From an uncultured Prevotella sp. (GTDB lineage: Bacteria; Bacteroidota; Bacteroidia; Bacteroidales; Bacteroidaceae), in contig OMXK01000046.1 in NCBI GenBank assembly GCA_900314995.1, forward strand, positions 16,809 through 80,808: a DNA stretch of 64,000 nucleotides, in the 5' to 3' direction. Shown piece by piece: positions 1 to 8,835 of this stretch (within the stretch, counting starts at the first letter, position 1; each line of letters opens with the position of its first letter). Both the position numbers and the translations under genes were made by a program. Below the pieces are notes generated by a model. The model saw only the letters and a list, made by a program, of their open reading frames with translations. It was not told the DNA's origin and ran no database searches.

Positions 1-1
1 C

Positions 2-745
2 CAGCCTGCTCCGCAGGAATATAAGATGGTGAATGATTTCATTACCCAGACGTTTGATATTCCGAATAAACGTAATCAGGTCTCTGTCAAACTGAGGGAT
101 GTGTTCCTGCTGGATAAGATCGAGAAGAAGAAGTATAACCTCTATCAGATACCCTTGGGCAGGGATCTGGATATGGAATATCAGGTGACCATTGAGCGTA
201 ATCCGTGTTTCGGCCTCGACGAAGATATTGCTGCGGCTAAGGGCGCCAGGGAGAGTATCCAGACCAGCTATGCCTCCTTCTTTAACAGGTTTGGCAATGG
301 AAAGACGATATCCAGCGATATGAAGAAGGTCTTCGATGATATGAAGAGCACCTTGCTCGACCAGTTCAAGCCGAAAGACATCGTCAGTCCTTGTCCTGAA
401 ATACAGGAAGCCTGGGATGATTATAACAATTATATCGATTCCATCAGCTCCCTCAAATGTATTGTCCAAGATCCAGTGGAGGTCGGCACAGGCGGCGACT
501 ATACGCCAGAGAGCTTGAAGATCCTGGTTTCTAAGGCTCGTGAGATCGACAAGATGGTTTCCCGCTGGCTTGTCAGCAGCGACCCGATAGAGAAGAACGA
601 TCTGGTGAAGAGGTGTAATGATATTATAGAGGAAGTGAATACCGTCTATGGCAAGCATCCGGGCCGCACGGCTGAACAGCAACAGTCAATTGCCATTTTC
701 CGTGCTGCAGAACGGTACTTCAAGAAAACGTGTAAACAGGAGTAG
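2..745 (+). CDS. Hypothetical protein, 5'-truncated by the window edge
   Basis: The reading frame is open from base 2 with no stop upstream, so the gene very probably begins outside the window. An internal ATG lies at 26. The visible part is about 247 residues, soluble, rich in charged residues and mostly helical, with no signal peptide or membrane segment and no motif I recognise. Its stop codon (743-745) lies 14 bases before the ATG of the next gene, which points to one operon with the two membrane-linked proteins downstream. The last gene of that run carries an FHA domain, so a part in an envelope signalling or assembly complex is possible, but that is inference from position only. Confidence 0.7.
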   Translation, partial: QPAPQEYKMVNDFITQTFDIPNKRNQVSVKLRDVFLLDKIEKKKYNLYQIPLGRDLDMEYQVTIERNPCFGLDEDIAAAKGARESIQTSYASFFNRFGNGKTISSDMKKVFDDMKSTLLDQFKPKDIVSPCPEIQEAWDDYNNYIDSISSLKCIVQDPVEVGTGGDYTPESLKILVSKAREIDKMVSRWLVSSDPIEKNDLVKRCNDIIEEVNTVYGKHPGRTAEQQQSIAIFRAAERYFKKTCKQE

Positions 746-759
746 TGTCAACGAGTAGA

Positions 760-1671
760 ATGAAGAGAAGTCTTTTGCTTATAGGGCTGTTATTAGGACT
801 GTCTTTCATGACGAATTCAGTTCAGGCTCAGGAGAATGCGGTACCTACGGATGTCGGTTCTGCAGCCCTGTCGCCTGAGGCTATGGCATTGAGACTGGAA
901 GTGACAGCTCGTCTGACTCAGTTCTCCGACGACCTTCACCAACTGATGGCAGTAGGAAAGGTCAATATGTCCGTCGACTGTATGTACGGTATCCCCAAAT
1001 CCGTGGTCACCACCCTGGAACAGCGCATGCAGTCACTGAATCAGGAGTACAACAGGCTGGACGTGAAATGGAACACCTATTATCAGGCACAGCAGATGGA
1101 TATTGCCAACAGTGAGGATCTGATGACGATGGTGGCTTCGATAGAAGAGCTGAAACAGGCCGTCAAGGATACCTTGGACTCAAAGACCGAAGCCGTTGAG
1201 GCTATAGCCAAGTTTGCTGCTGCCGATAATTTCATCATCAGTCAGGTGAATGTCTATAAGAATCTCTATTCGAAGGCCTTTAAGTTGTCGCTGGTTCAGA
1301 AGCTGGCGCCTCAATTGGAAAAGGTAAAGGCAAAAGAGCAGGTGCTTTTCACCGATCTGCAGAACAACTATAATCAGGCGAAGGCAGCCTGTGAGGTCGT
1401 TCCCTCGTTGTCGCCCAGGTTGGAGACGCTCGACAAGCAGTTCGTGGTGATGAAGAGTGTCTCCGAGAATGTACAGGCATTGGAATACAAGCCTCTGTTC
1501 CAGCGTCTCAAAGACTATGTGATGGGATTTGCCGCTGTGGCGATTATACTGATGTTCTTTAACGGCATGCTAGCCAAGTTTAATGCCTATAAGCAGAAGG
1601 CTGCCAGCTTGAAGAAATATAATGATATGTTGAATAAGAATGGTCAGGGTACCCAGTATCCTACCATATAA
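760..1671 (+). CDS. Exported helical protein with C-terminal membrane anchor
   Basis: A 303-residue protein that I cannot assign to a named family. An in-frame GTG at 745 is possible, but the ATG at 760 starts directly with a clean signal peptide (MKRSLLL, a hydrophobic core, then a Ser-Val-Gln-Ala-Gln cleavage-type end), so I chose it. The mature part is long and helical with many Gln, Glu and Lys, probably coiled coil. One hydrophobic segment near residues 252-272 is followed by a basic tail, which suggests a periplasmic helical domain anchored near its C-terminus. It lies between the truncated first gene and the FHA lipoprotein with very short gaps, so the three are probably co-transcribed. 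Confidence 0.7.
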   Translation: MKRSLLLIGLLLGLSFMTNSVQAQENAVPTDVGSAALSPEAMALRLEVTARLTQFSDDLHQLMAVGKVNMSVDCMYGIPKSVVTTLEQRMQSLNQEYNRLDVKWNTYYQAQQMDIANSEDLMTMVASIEELKQAVKDTLDSKTEAVEAIAKFAAADNFIISQVNVYKNLYSKAFKLSLVQKLAPQLEKVKAKEQVLFTDLQNNYNQAKAACEVVPSLSPRLETLDKQFVVMKSVSENVQALEYKPLFQRLKDYVMGFAAVAIILMFFNGMLAKFNAYKQKAASLKKYNDMLNKNGQGTQYPTI

Positions 1672-1686
1672 TAATATAATGTGAAG

Positions 1687-4095
1687 ATGACTAAGATTTA
1701 TCGATTGTTACTGATGACCATCGTAGCTGCGTTTCTGATCAGCTGCGATCAATCTGCAGATATACAGGAGGTGGATATGGACGAAATGTTCAGCTCTGAT
1801 GTCGTTGACGGTGAGGATACGAAAGTGGATGCAATGGAGGTAAAGAGCGTCAAGTTCTCTCCCGACCATAAGTATTTCTCTATCAAGACCAGCATTATCC
1901 GTGACATGGGACCTTATGCATTCAGAGATACCAATCATATATCTATCACGGCTTCGGAAACGATCGCCGGATCCCTTAATGAATCGTGGAGCAAACCCAA
2001 ACTGGTGTCTGTGAAGAACACCGAGGGTGAGGAAGTCTTCAAATTGGGAATCAAGGTCCTGGTGCTCGTCGATCTTGCCCAACCTCAATACGTCATTGAC
2101 AGAGAGCGTGATGCAGTCAGAGAGATACGTGCCGTCTTTGACCATGACAATCTGTTTGTGGCATTTATGTATGGCCAGGACGTATCGGAGACGTTGGAGG
2201 CATCGGATTACGTGCTGGATACTTACTTTACCTCGAAGCCTGACAAGAATAAATACCTCTATCGGGCTATCCTGCTGAAGAAGCACGAGATGGAGGATCG
2301 TCTTGGTGTCTGGGGAGATGCGAAAAGCATGAGCCTGCTGGTATTCTCCAACGAGGTTGTCTATACTGATGACGATAGTCCTGTCGATCCCAAGCATTTT
2401 GAACTGCAGGGTATCCTGGTCAATCCTGATTCTGTCAGTGGTGATAAGCTCTCCATCTTCCCTGTGAATTTCAAGGAGCGTGGTATGCCGTTCGATGATA
2501 GTCAGGCTAAGAATGTCCTGCAAGTGGTGGCGAAGAATTCCGACGGTATGTATCAGAGTCAGTTCAACTGGCAGGAAATGAAGGGAAAAGTCCTCAAGAC
2601 TGACAAGAATATAATTGCCAATGAGTTCGAGTTTGAGAATCCCGACGGAAAGATCTACCGCGGTCTGCCCCACAAGATGCGAATCGAGGTTATCTCGAAG
2701 ATGAGCGACAGCCTGATCGGCGCAGCGACAACCAGTATCTACATGGGTACGGCTTATAATCCGATAATCGTCAGAGGCTATTCTGATCTGGTAGTGTTCC
2801 TCCAGGGTGTCAGCTTTGGCTTGGTGATCATGCTGATTGTCTATCTCGTGTTCCAGTTCCTTGTTCCTTATATCCAGTATAGGATTTTCAAGCGGAAATA
2901 CGTTGTCGAATATGTGCGTGGCTCGATGAGTGTCGGCAACATCATGGTCTCCCAGTCGTGCTATTTATGTAAGGCTCCGTTTGAGGAGGGTGAGGAGATT
3001 GTCGCCAAGTGTAATCACGTGATGCATAAGTCCTGTTGGGATGAGAACAACTATCATTGTCCTGAGTTTGGCCGTCATTGTGATTCGGGTTCACATTATT
3101 ATAATTATCATAACCTCTTCGATCCCAAGAATGCTTCGTTCTATATGAAGTGGGTACTCGCTGCCATTTTTGCAGGCATTGTCACTTGGGTGTGCTATAT
3201 GATGTATGTATCCGACTATGATTCCCAGCAGCAGGAACTCATAGCGCAAATGTCTGAGCCTCGTCTGGCCGAGATGGGCTCTTCGGCTATCTTCAATAAT
3301 GCGGATGACAATCTGGACTATACGCCGGTGTTCGGTATGTTCCTGGGCTTCTTCACCACGATGGCTATTTCTGCGCTGGCAGTCCGCAGGCAGCATCTGA
3401 GGTATCGTATGGCCGATGTCTTTATCAGGTCGCTGATCGTAGGCTTGTTGTCGTTCTTCTTGTTCTTCATATTCAAGTATTTCACCATTACGCTGAATCT
3501 GCGCATGATTTCTGCCGTGTTTGATGTGATACCGTGGACAATTAGTTCGCTACTGGTCGTGTATATCTCGACGGTAGGCACGAGAATCAAACTGAAGAAG
3601 TATGTGTTTGCCATCGCTGTAGGCCTCGGTTTGCTTTCCATGTATCTGTGGTCGTTCATCATCGACGACGTTACGCAGTTTGATATCCGTGTGCTGTTGA
3701 TGTTCACGTGTATTCTCATCTCTGTTGGCCTGGCATTGTCTGTGGCCGAAGTAGCGCCCAAGTCAGAGCGTTATTTCCTGAATATCAAGGGTGCCGTCAA
3801 GGAGATGGATGTCGCCCTGTTCAAGTGGTTCCTTAGCGATCCGGATATGGTGGTTACCATCGGTAAGTCCATCGACTGCTCGTTGCAGCTGTCGTGGGAT
3901 CTGAAGGGCAACGTAGCACCCATCCATGCGGAACTGAGAAAGACGTCGGGCGGTACTGTGCGTCTGACTGCTCTCGAAGAGGGGGTGATGGTCAATGACA
4001 AACCGATGGCGGTAGGCAAAACGATAAGTCTGTATCATAACTCGTCCTTCACGATAGGCGATACAACGTTCACCTATGTTGAGCGGGATATCTAA
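1687..4095 (+). CDS. Lipoprotein with vWA-like region, RING-H2-like zinc finger, membrane helices and C-terminal FHA domain
   Basis: An 802-residue multidomain protein (a GTG at 1681 would add two residues). Visible in order: a lipoprotein signal with a Leu-Ile-Ser-Cys lipobox; an extracytoplasmic region with alternating strands near residues 124-270 that resembles a vWA fold but lacks a clear DxSxS metal site; a membrane helix near 370-392; a zinc finger with C425, C428, C442, H444, H447, C450, C458 and C465, the C3-H2-C3 order of RING-H2; several membrane helices between about 487 and 690; and an FHA domain over the last 80 residues. FHA domains bind phosphothreonine, so a Ser/Thr kinase partner is expected, perhaps upstream of the window. 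Function unknown. The combination is unusual; the RING comparison is by ligand order only. Confidence 0.75.
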   Translation: MTKIYRLLLMTIVAAFLISCDQSADIQEVDMDEMFSSDVVDGEDTKVDAMEVKSVKFSPDHKYFSIKTSIIRDMGPYAFRDTNHISITASETIAGSLNESWSKPKLVSVKNTEGEEVFKLGIKVLVLVDLAQPQYVIDRERDAVREIRAVFDHDNLFVAFMYGQDVSETLEASDYVLDTYFTSKPDKNKYLYRAILLKKHEMEDRLGVWGDAKSMSLLVFSNEVVYTDDDSPVDPKHFELQGILVNPDSVSGDKLSIFPVNFKERGMPFDDSQAKNVLQVVAKNSDGMYQSQFNWQEMKGKVLKTDKNIIANEFEFENPDGKIYRGLPHKMRIEVISKMSDSLIGAATTSIYMGTAYNPIIVRGYSDLVVFLQGVSFGLVIMLIVYLVFQFLVPYIQYRIFKRKYVVEYVRGSMSVGNIMVSQSCYLCKAPFEEGEEIVAKCNHVMHKSCWDENNYHCPEFGRHCDSGSHYYNYHNLFDPKNASFYMKWVLAAIFAGIVTWVCYMMYVSDYDSQQQELIAQMSEPRLAEMGSSAIFNNADDNLDYTPVFGMFLGFFTTMAISALAVRRQHLRYRMADVFIRSLIVGLLSFFLFFIFKYFTITLNLRMISAVFDVIPWTISSLLVVYISTVGTRIKLKKYVFAIAVGLGLLSMYLWSFIIDDVTQFDIRVLLMFTCILISVGLALSVAEVAPKSERYFLNIKGAVKEMDVALFKWFLSDPDMVVTIGKSIDCSLQLSWDLKGNVAPIHAELRKTSGGTVRLTALEEGVMVNDKPMAVGKTISLYHNSSFTIGDTTFTYVERDI

Positions 4096-4100
4096 AACAA

Positions 4101-4137
4101 AAAAATCTGCATCACGCTGATGATGCAGATTTTTTTT
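4101..4137. terminator. Bidirectional intrinsic terminator
   Basis: A perfect 14-bp stem (4101-4114 with 4121-4134, core ATCTGCATCA) around a 6-base loop, flanked by an A-run on the left and a T-run on the right. It can stop the FHA operon on the plus strand and mscL on the minus strand, which converge here. Confidence 0.9.
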
Positions 4138-4151
4138 GATCAGTGTTTGCT

Positions 4152-4574
4152 TTACTTCTTCTTCAGCAGGTCGCGGATCTCAGCGAGCAGTTCCTCCTGT
4201 GTAGGTCCGGCGGGAGCAGCGGGCTCTTCGGGCTTCTCCTTCTTCAGCTTGTTCATGCCCTTAATCATGAGGAAGATACAGAAGGCGATGATGATGAAGT
4301 CGAGCACGTTCTGGATGAACTGTCCGTAAGCGAAGATGGTGGCACCGGCCTCCTGGGCAGCTGCAACCGTAGCATACTTCGTGTCGTCTGTCAGGTTTAC
4401 AAACAGGTTGGTAAAGTCGATACCACCAGTCGACAGGCTGATTACCGGCATCAACAGGTCGTTGACCAGAGAGGTTACGATCTTACCGAAGGCACCGCCG
4501 ATGATCACACCGACTGCCATGTCCATCACATTGCCCTTAACGGCAAACTCCTTGAATTCTTTAATAAATCCCAT
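4152..4574 (-). CDS. mscL: Large-conductance mechanosensitive channel MscL
   Basis: A 140-residue inner-membrane channel that opens at high membrane tension and lets solutes out during osmotic downshock. The N-terminus carries the family hallmark ([18 protein letters not shown] followed by [14 protein letters not shown], the pore-lining first helix). A second membrane helix lies near residues 82-103. The C-terminus is the usual charged amphipathic helix after an Ala/Pro-rich linker. Length and architecture are normal. It is transcribed alone, with the shared terminator behind it and a long leader of roughly 140 bases from a TATATTTG element at 4717-4724. Confidence 0.97.
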   Translation of the reverse strand: MGFIKEFKEFAVKGNVMDMAVGVIIGGAFGKIVTSLVNDLLMPVISLSTGGIDFTNLFVNLTDDTKYATVAAAQEAGATIFAYGQFIQNVLDFIIIAFCIFLMIKGMNKLKKEKPEEPAAPAGPTQEELLAEIRDLLKKK

Positions 4575-4708
4575 AGTTCTAAAAGTTTTAATGTTTAACG
4601 TATGTTGTTTGAATTGTAATCTACATTTTGCAATCTCGGAGTTTACACAACGCTTTATAGCCGCGTTTAATGCATTATTCGTATTGTTTAATCTTTATTA
4701 AGACTGAA

Positions 4709-4744
4709 TTGCTCTGCAAATATAGGAATTTTTTTGTAACTTTG
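4709..4744. promoter_or_regulatory. Divergent promoter region between mscL and gap
   Basis: Two Bacteroidetes -7 elements lie back to back: TAACTTTG at 4737-4744 on the plus strand for gap, with TTG at 4709-4711 upstream, and TATATTTG on the minus strand at 4724-4717 for mscL. The two start points would be only about 30 bases apart. The gap leader would be about 80 bases and A-rich. Confidence 0.6.
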
Positions 4745-4826
4745 TAGCCGAAAACAAAAAAAAGTGCTAAAACAGCGTAAAAAGTTAATATAATTAGGTA
4801 TAAACCCTTTAAATAATTCAAGTAAA

Positions 4827-5831
4827 ATGACAAAAGTAGCAATTAACGGTTTCGGCCGTATCGGTCGCCTCGCATTCCGTCAGATGTTCGAGGCTGAAGG
4901 TTATGAAGTAGTAGCAATCAACGACTTGACAAGCCCCAAGATGCTTGCTCATCTGCTGAAGTATGACACCGCTCAGGGTGGCTTCGCTGGCAAGTTCGGT
5001 GAGGGAAAGCACACTGTAGAGGCTACAGACAACTCTATCATCGTTGATGGTAAGGAGATCACTATCTATGCTATGCCTAACGCTGCTGAGCTGCCTTGGG
5101 GTAAGCTGGGTGTTGACGTAGTTCTGGAGTGCACAGGTTTCTACACATCTAAGGAGAAGGCTTCTGCCCACATCCAGGCTGGTGCCAAGAAGGTTGTTAT
5201 CTCTGCTCCTGCTGGTAACGATCTGCCCACTATCGTTTACAATGTAGATACCGTTATCTCTGCAGCTTCTTGCACAACCAACTGTCTGGCTCCTATGGCT
5301 GCCGCTCTGAATGGTTATGCTCCTATCGTTTCTGGTATCATGTCTACAATCCACGCTTACACTGGCGACCAGATGATTCTCGACGGTCCTCAGCGCAAGG
5401 GTGACCTCCGTCGTAGCCGTGCAGGTGCTCAGAACATCGTTCCTAACTCAACGGGTGCTGCCAAGGCTATCGGTCTGGTTATCCCCGAGCTGAACGGTAA
5501 GCTGATCGGTTCTGCACAGCGCGTTCCGACTCCTACAGGTTCTACCACTATCCTCGTTGCTGTGGTTAAGGGTAAGGACATCACTAAGGAGGGTATCAAC
5601 GCTGCCATGAAGGCTGCTGGTACAGAGAGCTTCGGTTACACAGAGGATCAGATCGTTTCTAGCGATATCATCGGTATGAAGTTCGGTTCACTCTTCGACG
5701 CTACTCAGACCATGGTTTCTAAGATCGACGACGATACCTATCAGGTACAGGTTGTTTCTTGGTACGACAATGAGAACTCTTACACTTCTCAGATGGTTCG
5801 CACCATCAAGTACCTCGCTGAGCTGAAATAA
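4827..5831 (+). CDS. gap: Glyceraldehyde-3-phosphate dehydrogenase
   Basis: A 334-residue cytoplasmic enzyme that oxidises glyceraldehyde 3-phosphate to 1,3-bisphosphoglycerate with NAD+ and phosphate. The N-terminal dinucleotide-binding motif is GFGRIGR near residue 8. The active-site motif SCTTN carries the catalytic Cys149. The length is standard for type I GAPDH. Codon choice is strongly biased (for example GGT and GTT), as expected for a very highly expressed gene. It is monocistronic, with its own promoter and a strong terminator at 5856. Phosphoglycerate kinase, the next enzyme of glycolysis, is encoded about 20 kb away at 25166-26437. Confidence 0.98.
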   Translation: MTKVAINGFGRIGRLAFRQMFEAEGYEVVAINDLTSPKMLAHLLKYDTAQGGFAGKFGEGKHTVEATDNSIIVDGKEITIYAMPNAAELPWGKLGVDVVLECTGFYTSKEKASAHIQAGAKKVVISAPAGNDLPTIVYNVDTVISAASCTTNCLAPMAAALNGYAPIVSGIMSTIHAYTGDQMILDGPQRKGDLRRSRAGAQNIVPNSTGAAKAIGLVIPELNGKLIGSAQRVPTPTGSTTILVAVVKGKDITKEGINAAMKAAGTESFGYTEDQIVSSDIIGMKFGSLFDATQTMVSKIDDDTYQVQVVSWYDNENSYTSQMVRTIKYLAELK

Positions 5832-5855
5832 GAGAAGTCCATATAGGTAAAATTG

Positions 5856-5886
5856 AGCCACTCGACATTGTCGGGTGGCTTTTTTT
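5856..5886 (+). terminator. Intrinsic terminator of gap
   Basis: An 11-bp stem (5856-5866 with 5870-5880, core AGCCACTCGAC, one G-T pair) closes a 3-base loop and is followed by six or more T. It ends just before the stop codon of the convergent VirE/VapE gene at 5893. Confidence 0.9.
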
Positions 5887-5892
5887 CGCTCT

Positions 5893-8040
5893 CTAGCGCT
5901 CCTTGAGATAGTAGATGTGGCCTGAGTTCTTGCGGATGGTCTCGAAGTCGAACTGCTGGTTGTTCAGCGACCTGCCCAGTTTCTCGAAGCTGGTCTTCGG
6001 GTCGTAGTTCGTATAGCGGCTCTTCAGATACTCGCTGATTTCCTTCATCGTCCACCAGCGGCCTTCGCCCTCTCTGGGCTTGCAGAAACTCTCGCCGATC
6101 ATCTCCACCAGGTCGCTCAGTTTCTGATAGGGCGCGTTCTCCCTGATGAGCGTGCTGATCTCCTCGTCGTTCAGCCAGTAGCGCTCGCCGCTCTCAAACA
6201 GATGCCTGACTTGTGCGAAGAGCTGCTGATGGTTGAGATTGTCCTCGAAGTCGATGTTCTTGCCCGGGGTGATGCCTACGCAGACGAATCGGCGCGAACC
6301 GGTGGGGTCTACTAGCGGCTTCGTCTCGTTGGTCGTGCCGATAAACGAGGTGTATCTCCTGAACTGCTTGATGGTCTTGCCGTAGGGCGGGCGGAACTTC
6401 ACTTCTGCCGACGACAGCAGGTATTTCAGCACGATCTGCTGCGAGGAGGTGGTCTTGTCGAACTCGTCGATGTTGATGAGGGCGAACATCGTCAGGGCGA
6501 TATTCAGGTCGAACTCGTTCTTGAAGTTGATCTTGTCGTTGTAGTAGTCGCGCAGTTCGGGCGGCAGCAGGATTTTGCAGAAGCGGGTCTTGCCGCAGCC
6601 TTGACGGCCTATCAGCAGCGGGGTTAAAGCATTGCCAGTCAGCTGCTTGTCGCTTTCGCGCCATTGGGCCACCATGCCGATGAGCCACATCCGCAGGTAC
6701 TGCTCCCAATGGGGCTGGTCTGTGGGCACGCGGGCTGCCAGCTCGGCGATGTAGTCGTGGCCGTTCCAGGTGGGCAGCTTGTCGAGCCAGGTGTTCACGG
6801 GGTCGTATTGCTCGATGCGGGTGGAGTCGATGAAGCGGTTCACGTCGCGGTCCCACGACTTGAGTCCCAGTTCCGTTGCGCGCATCGTCATATCGTTGCG
6901 CACTTCCTCGGTCAACGGCTTAAACCGCTGATCCTCAGAGTATTTCTCGCGATACTCCGCAACGCCCGTCATCAGGTTCTTGCGCATGTCGAAGTTCTCG
7001 TTGAGGAAGATTTCCGTCTTCATCATCTGCAGCGTGTCGTTGGGGATGGCCTGCAGGGGCTTGATCTTGTGCTTCTTCATGTAGTCTTCCTGCAGGGTGA
7101 CGGCATAGACGCTCTCGAAGGTCTTCTTCACCAGCAGTTTGTCGGTGTTCAGCACGGGGTGCTCCATCGTCATTCCCTGAGCGTGGGAGAGGGGGATGCC
7201 GTGCTTCATGCAGAGGGTGGCGATCATCATGAGCAGGGTCTCCAGGCGCTCCTCGTCGGGCAGTTCGAAATAGCGGCCCAGGATGTTGTTCACGATGAAG
7301 AGCCATTCGAGCCGGTAGGTGCGCTTGATGGTGCGCCCGGGCATCAGGTCGTCGCTCTCGTCGGAGATGCTCACGGGCTGAGGCATGTCGTGTGGCTTCG
7401 TGTCGGCATAGAACGGGCGGGCCTTGGGATTGTAGTACATCTCGGGGTCGGCGCTGATGTAGACCGTGCAGTCGAGGCCGGGCTCCAGATAGGCAATCTC
7501 GAAACCGAACTGGTTGGCGTAGGCCTTGCGCGCTGTCTGATAGAGGTTCTTGTGGAACTGCACGATGTCATTGTCAGCCGTCGGGAGTAGGGGAGCGCCG
7601 TCCTTCTCTGCCGACTCAAGGTCGGGGAACAGCTCGCCGCGACACACGATCTTCACGCTTTTGCCCGATGCGCCGAGGAAGCACATCAGCGTCTCGGGCA
7701 GTTTCTTCGCCAGCTCTCTCGTCTCGATGGCCTTCTCGTAGCTCGGCAGTCCGTTTACCTCCACGACCACCAGCCCGTTGTAGCCCAGCAGCCTGCGCTG
7801 CCCTCTGTAGATGTCGTAGTCTTGTCCGAAGCATACGCGCTCCAGCTGTATGCCGCCTTTGAGGTCGGTGAGTACCTGTCCGTCGTCCTGCCGCTGGGTT
7901 GTTATCATGTGATACACTTGGCGCAGGTTTCTGACGCTCTTCTCGCGCCAGCCTTTCGTTATCAGCAGCGTCACGTCTTCCAGACTGTGGCGGGTGATGA
8001 TTTCCTTCGTCCCTTTGTTTTTGATGATGCTAACCTTCAT
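5893..8040 (-). CDS. VirE_N (BT4734-like) / VapE-type primase-helicase protein
   Basis: A 715-residue protein of a type common in Bacteroidales genomes and usually labelled VirE N-terminal or BT4734/BF3469 family. The first 200 residues match the VirE_N-like region, which relates to primase-type folds. The C-terminal half is a VapE-like P-loop ATPase: Walker A GRQGCGKT near residue 480, Walker B with LINIDEFDK near 520, a sensor-type GTTNE near 570, and a DUF3874-like C-terminal part. Relatives act as replication helicases in phage satellites and plasmids; the role of the chromosomal copies is not known to me. The gene looks distinctly GC-rich next to its neighbours, and an AT-rich iteron palindrome lies just upstream, which suggests acquisition. 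It has its own promoter. Confidence 0.85.
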   Translation of the reverse strand: MKVSIIKNKGTKEIITRHSLEDVTLLITKGWREKSVRNLRQVYHMITTQRQDDGQVLTDLKGGIQLERVCFGQDYDIYRGQRRLLGYNGLVVVEVNGLPSYEKAIETRELAKKLPETLMCFLGASGKSVKIVCRGELFPDLESAEKDGAPLLPTADNDIVQFHKNLYQTARKAYANQFGFEIAYLEPGLDCTVYISADPEMYYNPKARPFYADTKPHDMPQPVSISDESDDLMPGRTIKRTYRLEWLFIVNNILGRYFELPDEERLETLLMMIATLCMKHGIPLSHAQGMTMEHPVLNTDKLLVKKTFESVYAVTLQEDYMKKHKIKPLQAIPNDTLQMMKTEIFLNENFDMRKNLMTGVAEYREKYSEDQRFKPLTEEVRNDMTMRATELGLKSWDRDVNRFIDSTRIEQYDPVNTWLDKLPTWNGHDYIAELAARVPTDQPHWEQYLRMWLIGMVAQWRESDKQLTGNALTPLLIGRQGCGKTRFCKILLPPELRDYYNDKINFKNEFDLNIALTMFALINIDEFDKTTSSQQIVLKYLLSSAEVKFRPPYGKTIKQFRRYTSFIGTTNETKPLVDPTGSRRFVCVGITPGKNIDFEDNLNHQQLFAQVRHLFESGERYWLNDEEISTLIRENAPYQKLSDLVEMIGESFCKPREGEGRWWTMKEISEYLKSRYTNYDPKTSFEKLGRSLNNQQFDFETIRKNSGHIYYLKER

Positions 8041-8069
8041 AATGTACGATATTCTTGAGTTTTACGCTA

Positions 8070-8100
8070 CAAAGATAGGCATTTTTCGCGGTATTTCAAA
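8070..8100 (-). promoter_or_regulatory. Promoter of the VirE/VapE gene
   Basis: On the minus strand TTTG (8100-8097), 19 bases, then TATCTTTG (8077-8070), a full Bacteroidetes sigma-A promoter. It starts a leader of about 25-30 bases. The -33 element is only 28 bases from the edge of the palindrome arm at 8129, so a protein bound to the iterons could control it. Confidence 0.8.
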
Positions 8101-8128
8101 ATATTTTTTATATCATTTTTTAAGAATA

Positions 8129-8630
8129 TACTGACATCCGACACTAATTTTGTATAAACTGCTTATTTTAAGCATGTTATCTTTGTGTTATATTCTATAT
8201 ACTGACACTCTTACTGACACTATACTGACACGAATTGCCTATTTACCGTCACTAAATGCCATATTACTAGCAACTATTTTGCCCTTACTACATGACTATT
8301 GCTTTGAGTATACCTTTCTCCTGCTTTACTTATTGCCGACATCTACTCACTCGTAATGCGATTAGTAAATTCTCTAGAGAATTTTATAGTTTGCTTACGA
8401 GAAACCCTTTGTTTGTCGTAATAAAACGTATAGTTTGGTACGCTATAAATTGTAGTTCATTAGTAGGCTATCAGTTGTCATATTGCTAGTATTATTATCT
8501 TATATCGTGTCAGTATATGCCAAATACGTGTCAGTATAGTGTCAGTATTAGTGTCAGTATATCTAGATCTATTGGTATATAAATAGCTTAAAATAAGCAT
8601 TTTGTACAAAAATAGTGTCGGATGTCAGTA
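8129..8630. repeat. 502-bp imperfect palindrome with TACTGACAC iterons
   Basis: The two outer arms, 8129-8231 and 8528-8630, are inverted copies that align without gaps; by hand count 82 of 103 positions match, with most mismatches in one 20-bp block. Mirrored elements: TACTGACATCCGACAC (8129-8144 / 8615-8630, exact); the 13-mer GCTTATTTTAAGC (8161-8173 / 8586-8598); three TACTGACAC iterons at 8200, 8212 and 8223 facing 8551-8559, 8539-8547 and 8528-8536. A fourth iteron on the right arm is at 8507-8515. Weaker symmetry continues inward: ACTAGCAA (8266-8273 / 8483-8490), CTCGTAA (8350-8356 / 8395-8401) and a perfect 18-bp palindrome at 8367-8384. The region is AT-rich with no credible gene. 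It could be a replication origin, an operator for the adjacent gene, or a foldback element. Confidence 0.85.
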
Positions 8631-8775
8631 AGTTTTGGCATTTTCTTTATATTTCAAATTTGATTTATGAATATGTCTCTTATTTTGCAATCCAGAAAAT
8701 CCACCATATTTTCTCTCAACTACTTGCGACAAGGTGACGGAATAGGAGGCCTCAAACGACTTTTCTTCAAAAACA

Positions 8776-8807
8776 TTTGGAACTTTCAGATATTCTCATT
8801 ATATTTG
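8776..8807 (+). promoter_or_regulatory. Promoter of the antitoxin-like gene
   Basis: TTTG (8776-8779), 20 bases, TATATTTG (8800-8807). The leader to the ATG at 8836 would be about 25 bases. The bases from 8631 to 8775, between the palindrome and this promoter, hold no gene; only one copy of the direct repeat at 8715 stands out. Confidence 0.8.
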
Positions 8808-8835
8808 CAGTCGATAACTAATATATTAAGATGAT

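Noticed and set aside
1708-2673. A 321-codon frame on the strand opposite the FHA lipoprotein
   Set aside because: It lies wholly inside a well-supported gene in the other direction and has no signal, promoter or motif of its own.
6664-7590. A 308-codon frame opposite the VirE/VapE gene, and several others nearby
   Set aside because: The GC-rich coding strand leaves few stops in other frames; the protein sequences are low-complexity Val/His/Gly-rich shadows.
8150-8356. A 68-codon hydrophobic reading frame inside the palindrome
   Set aside because: It consists of the left palindrome arm and iterons read as protein; composition is that of AT-rich non-coding DNA, and no homologous frame exists in the mirrored arm.
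8200-8559. TACTGACAC repeats as a CRISPR array
   Set aside because: The units are 9 bases, in two opposite orientations, with irregular spacing and no Cas genes; they form a mirrored iteron set instead.
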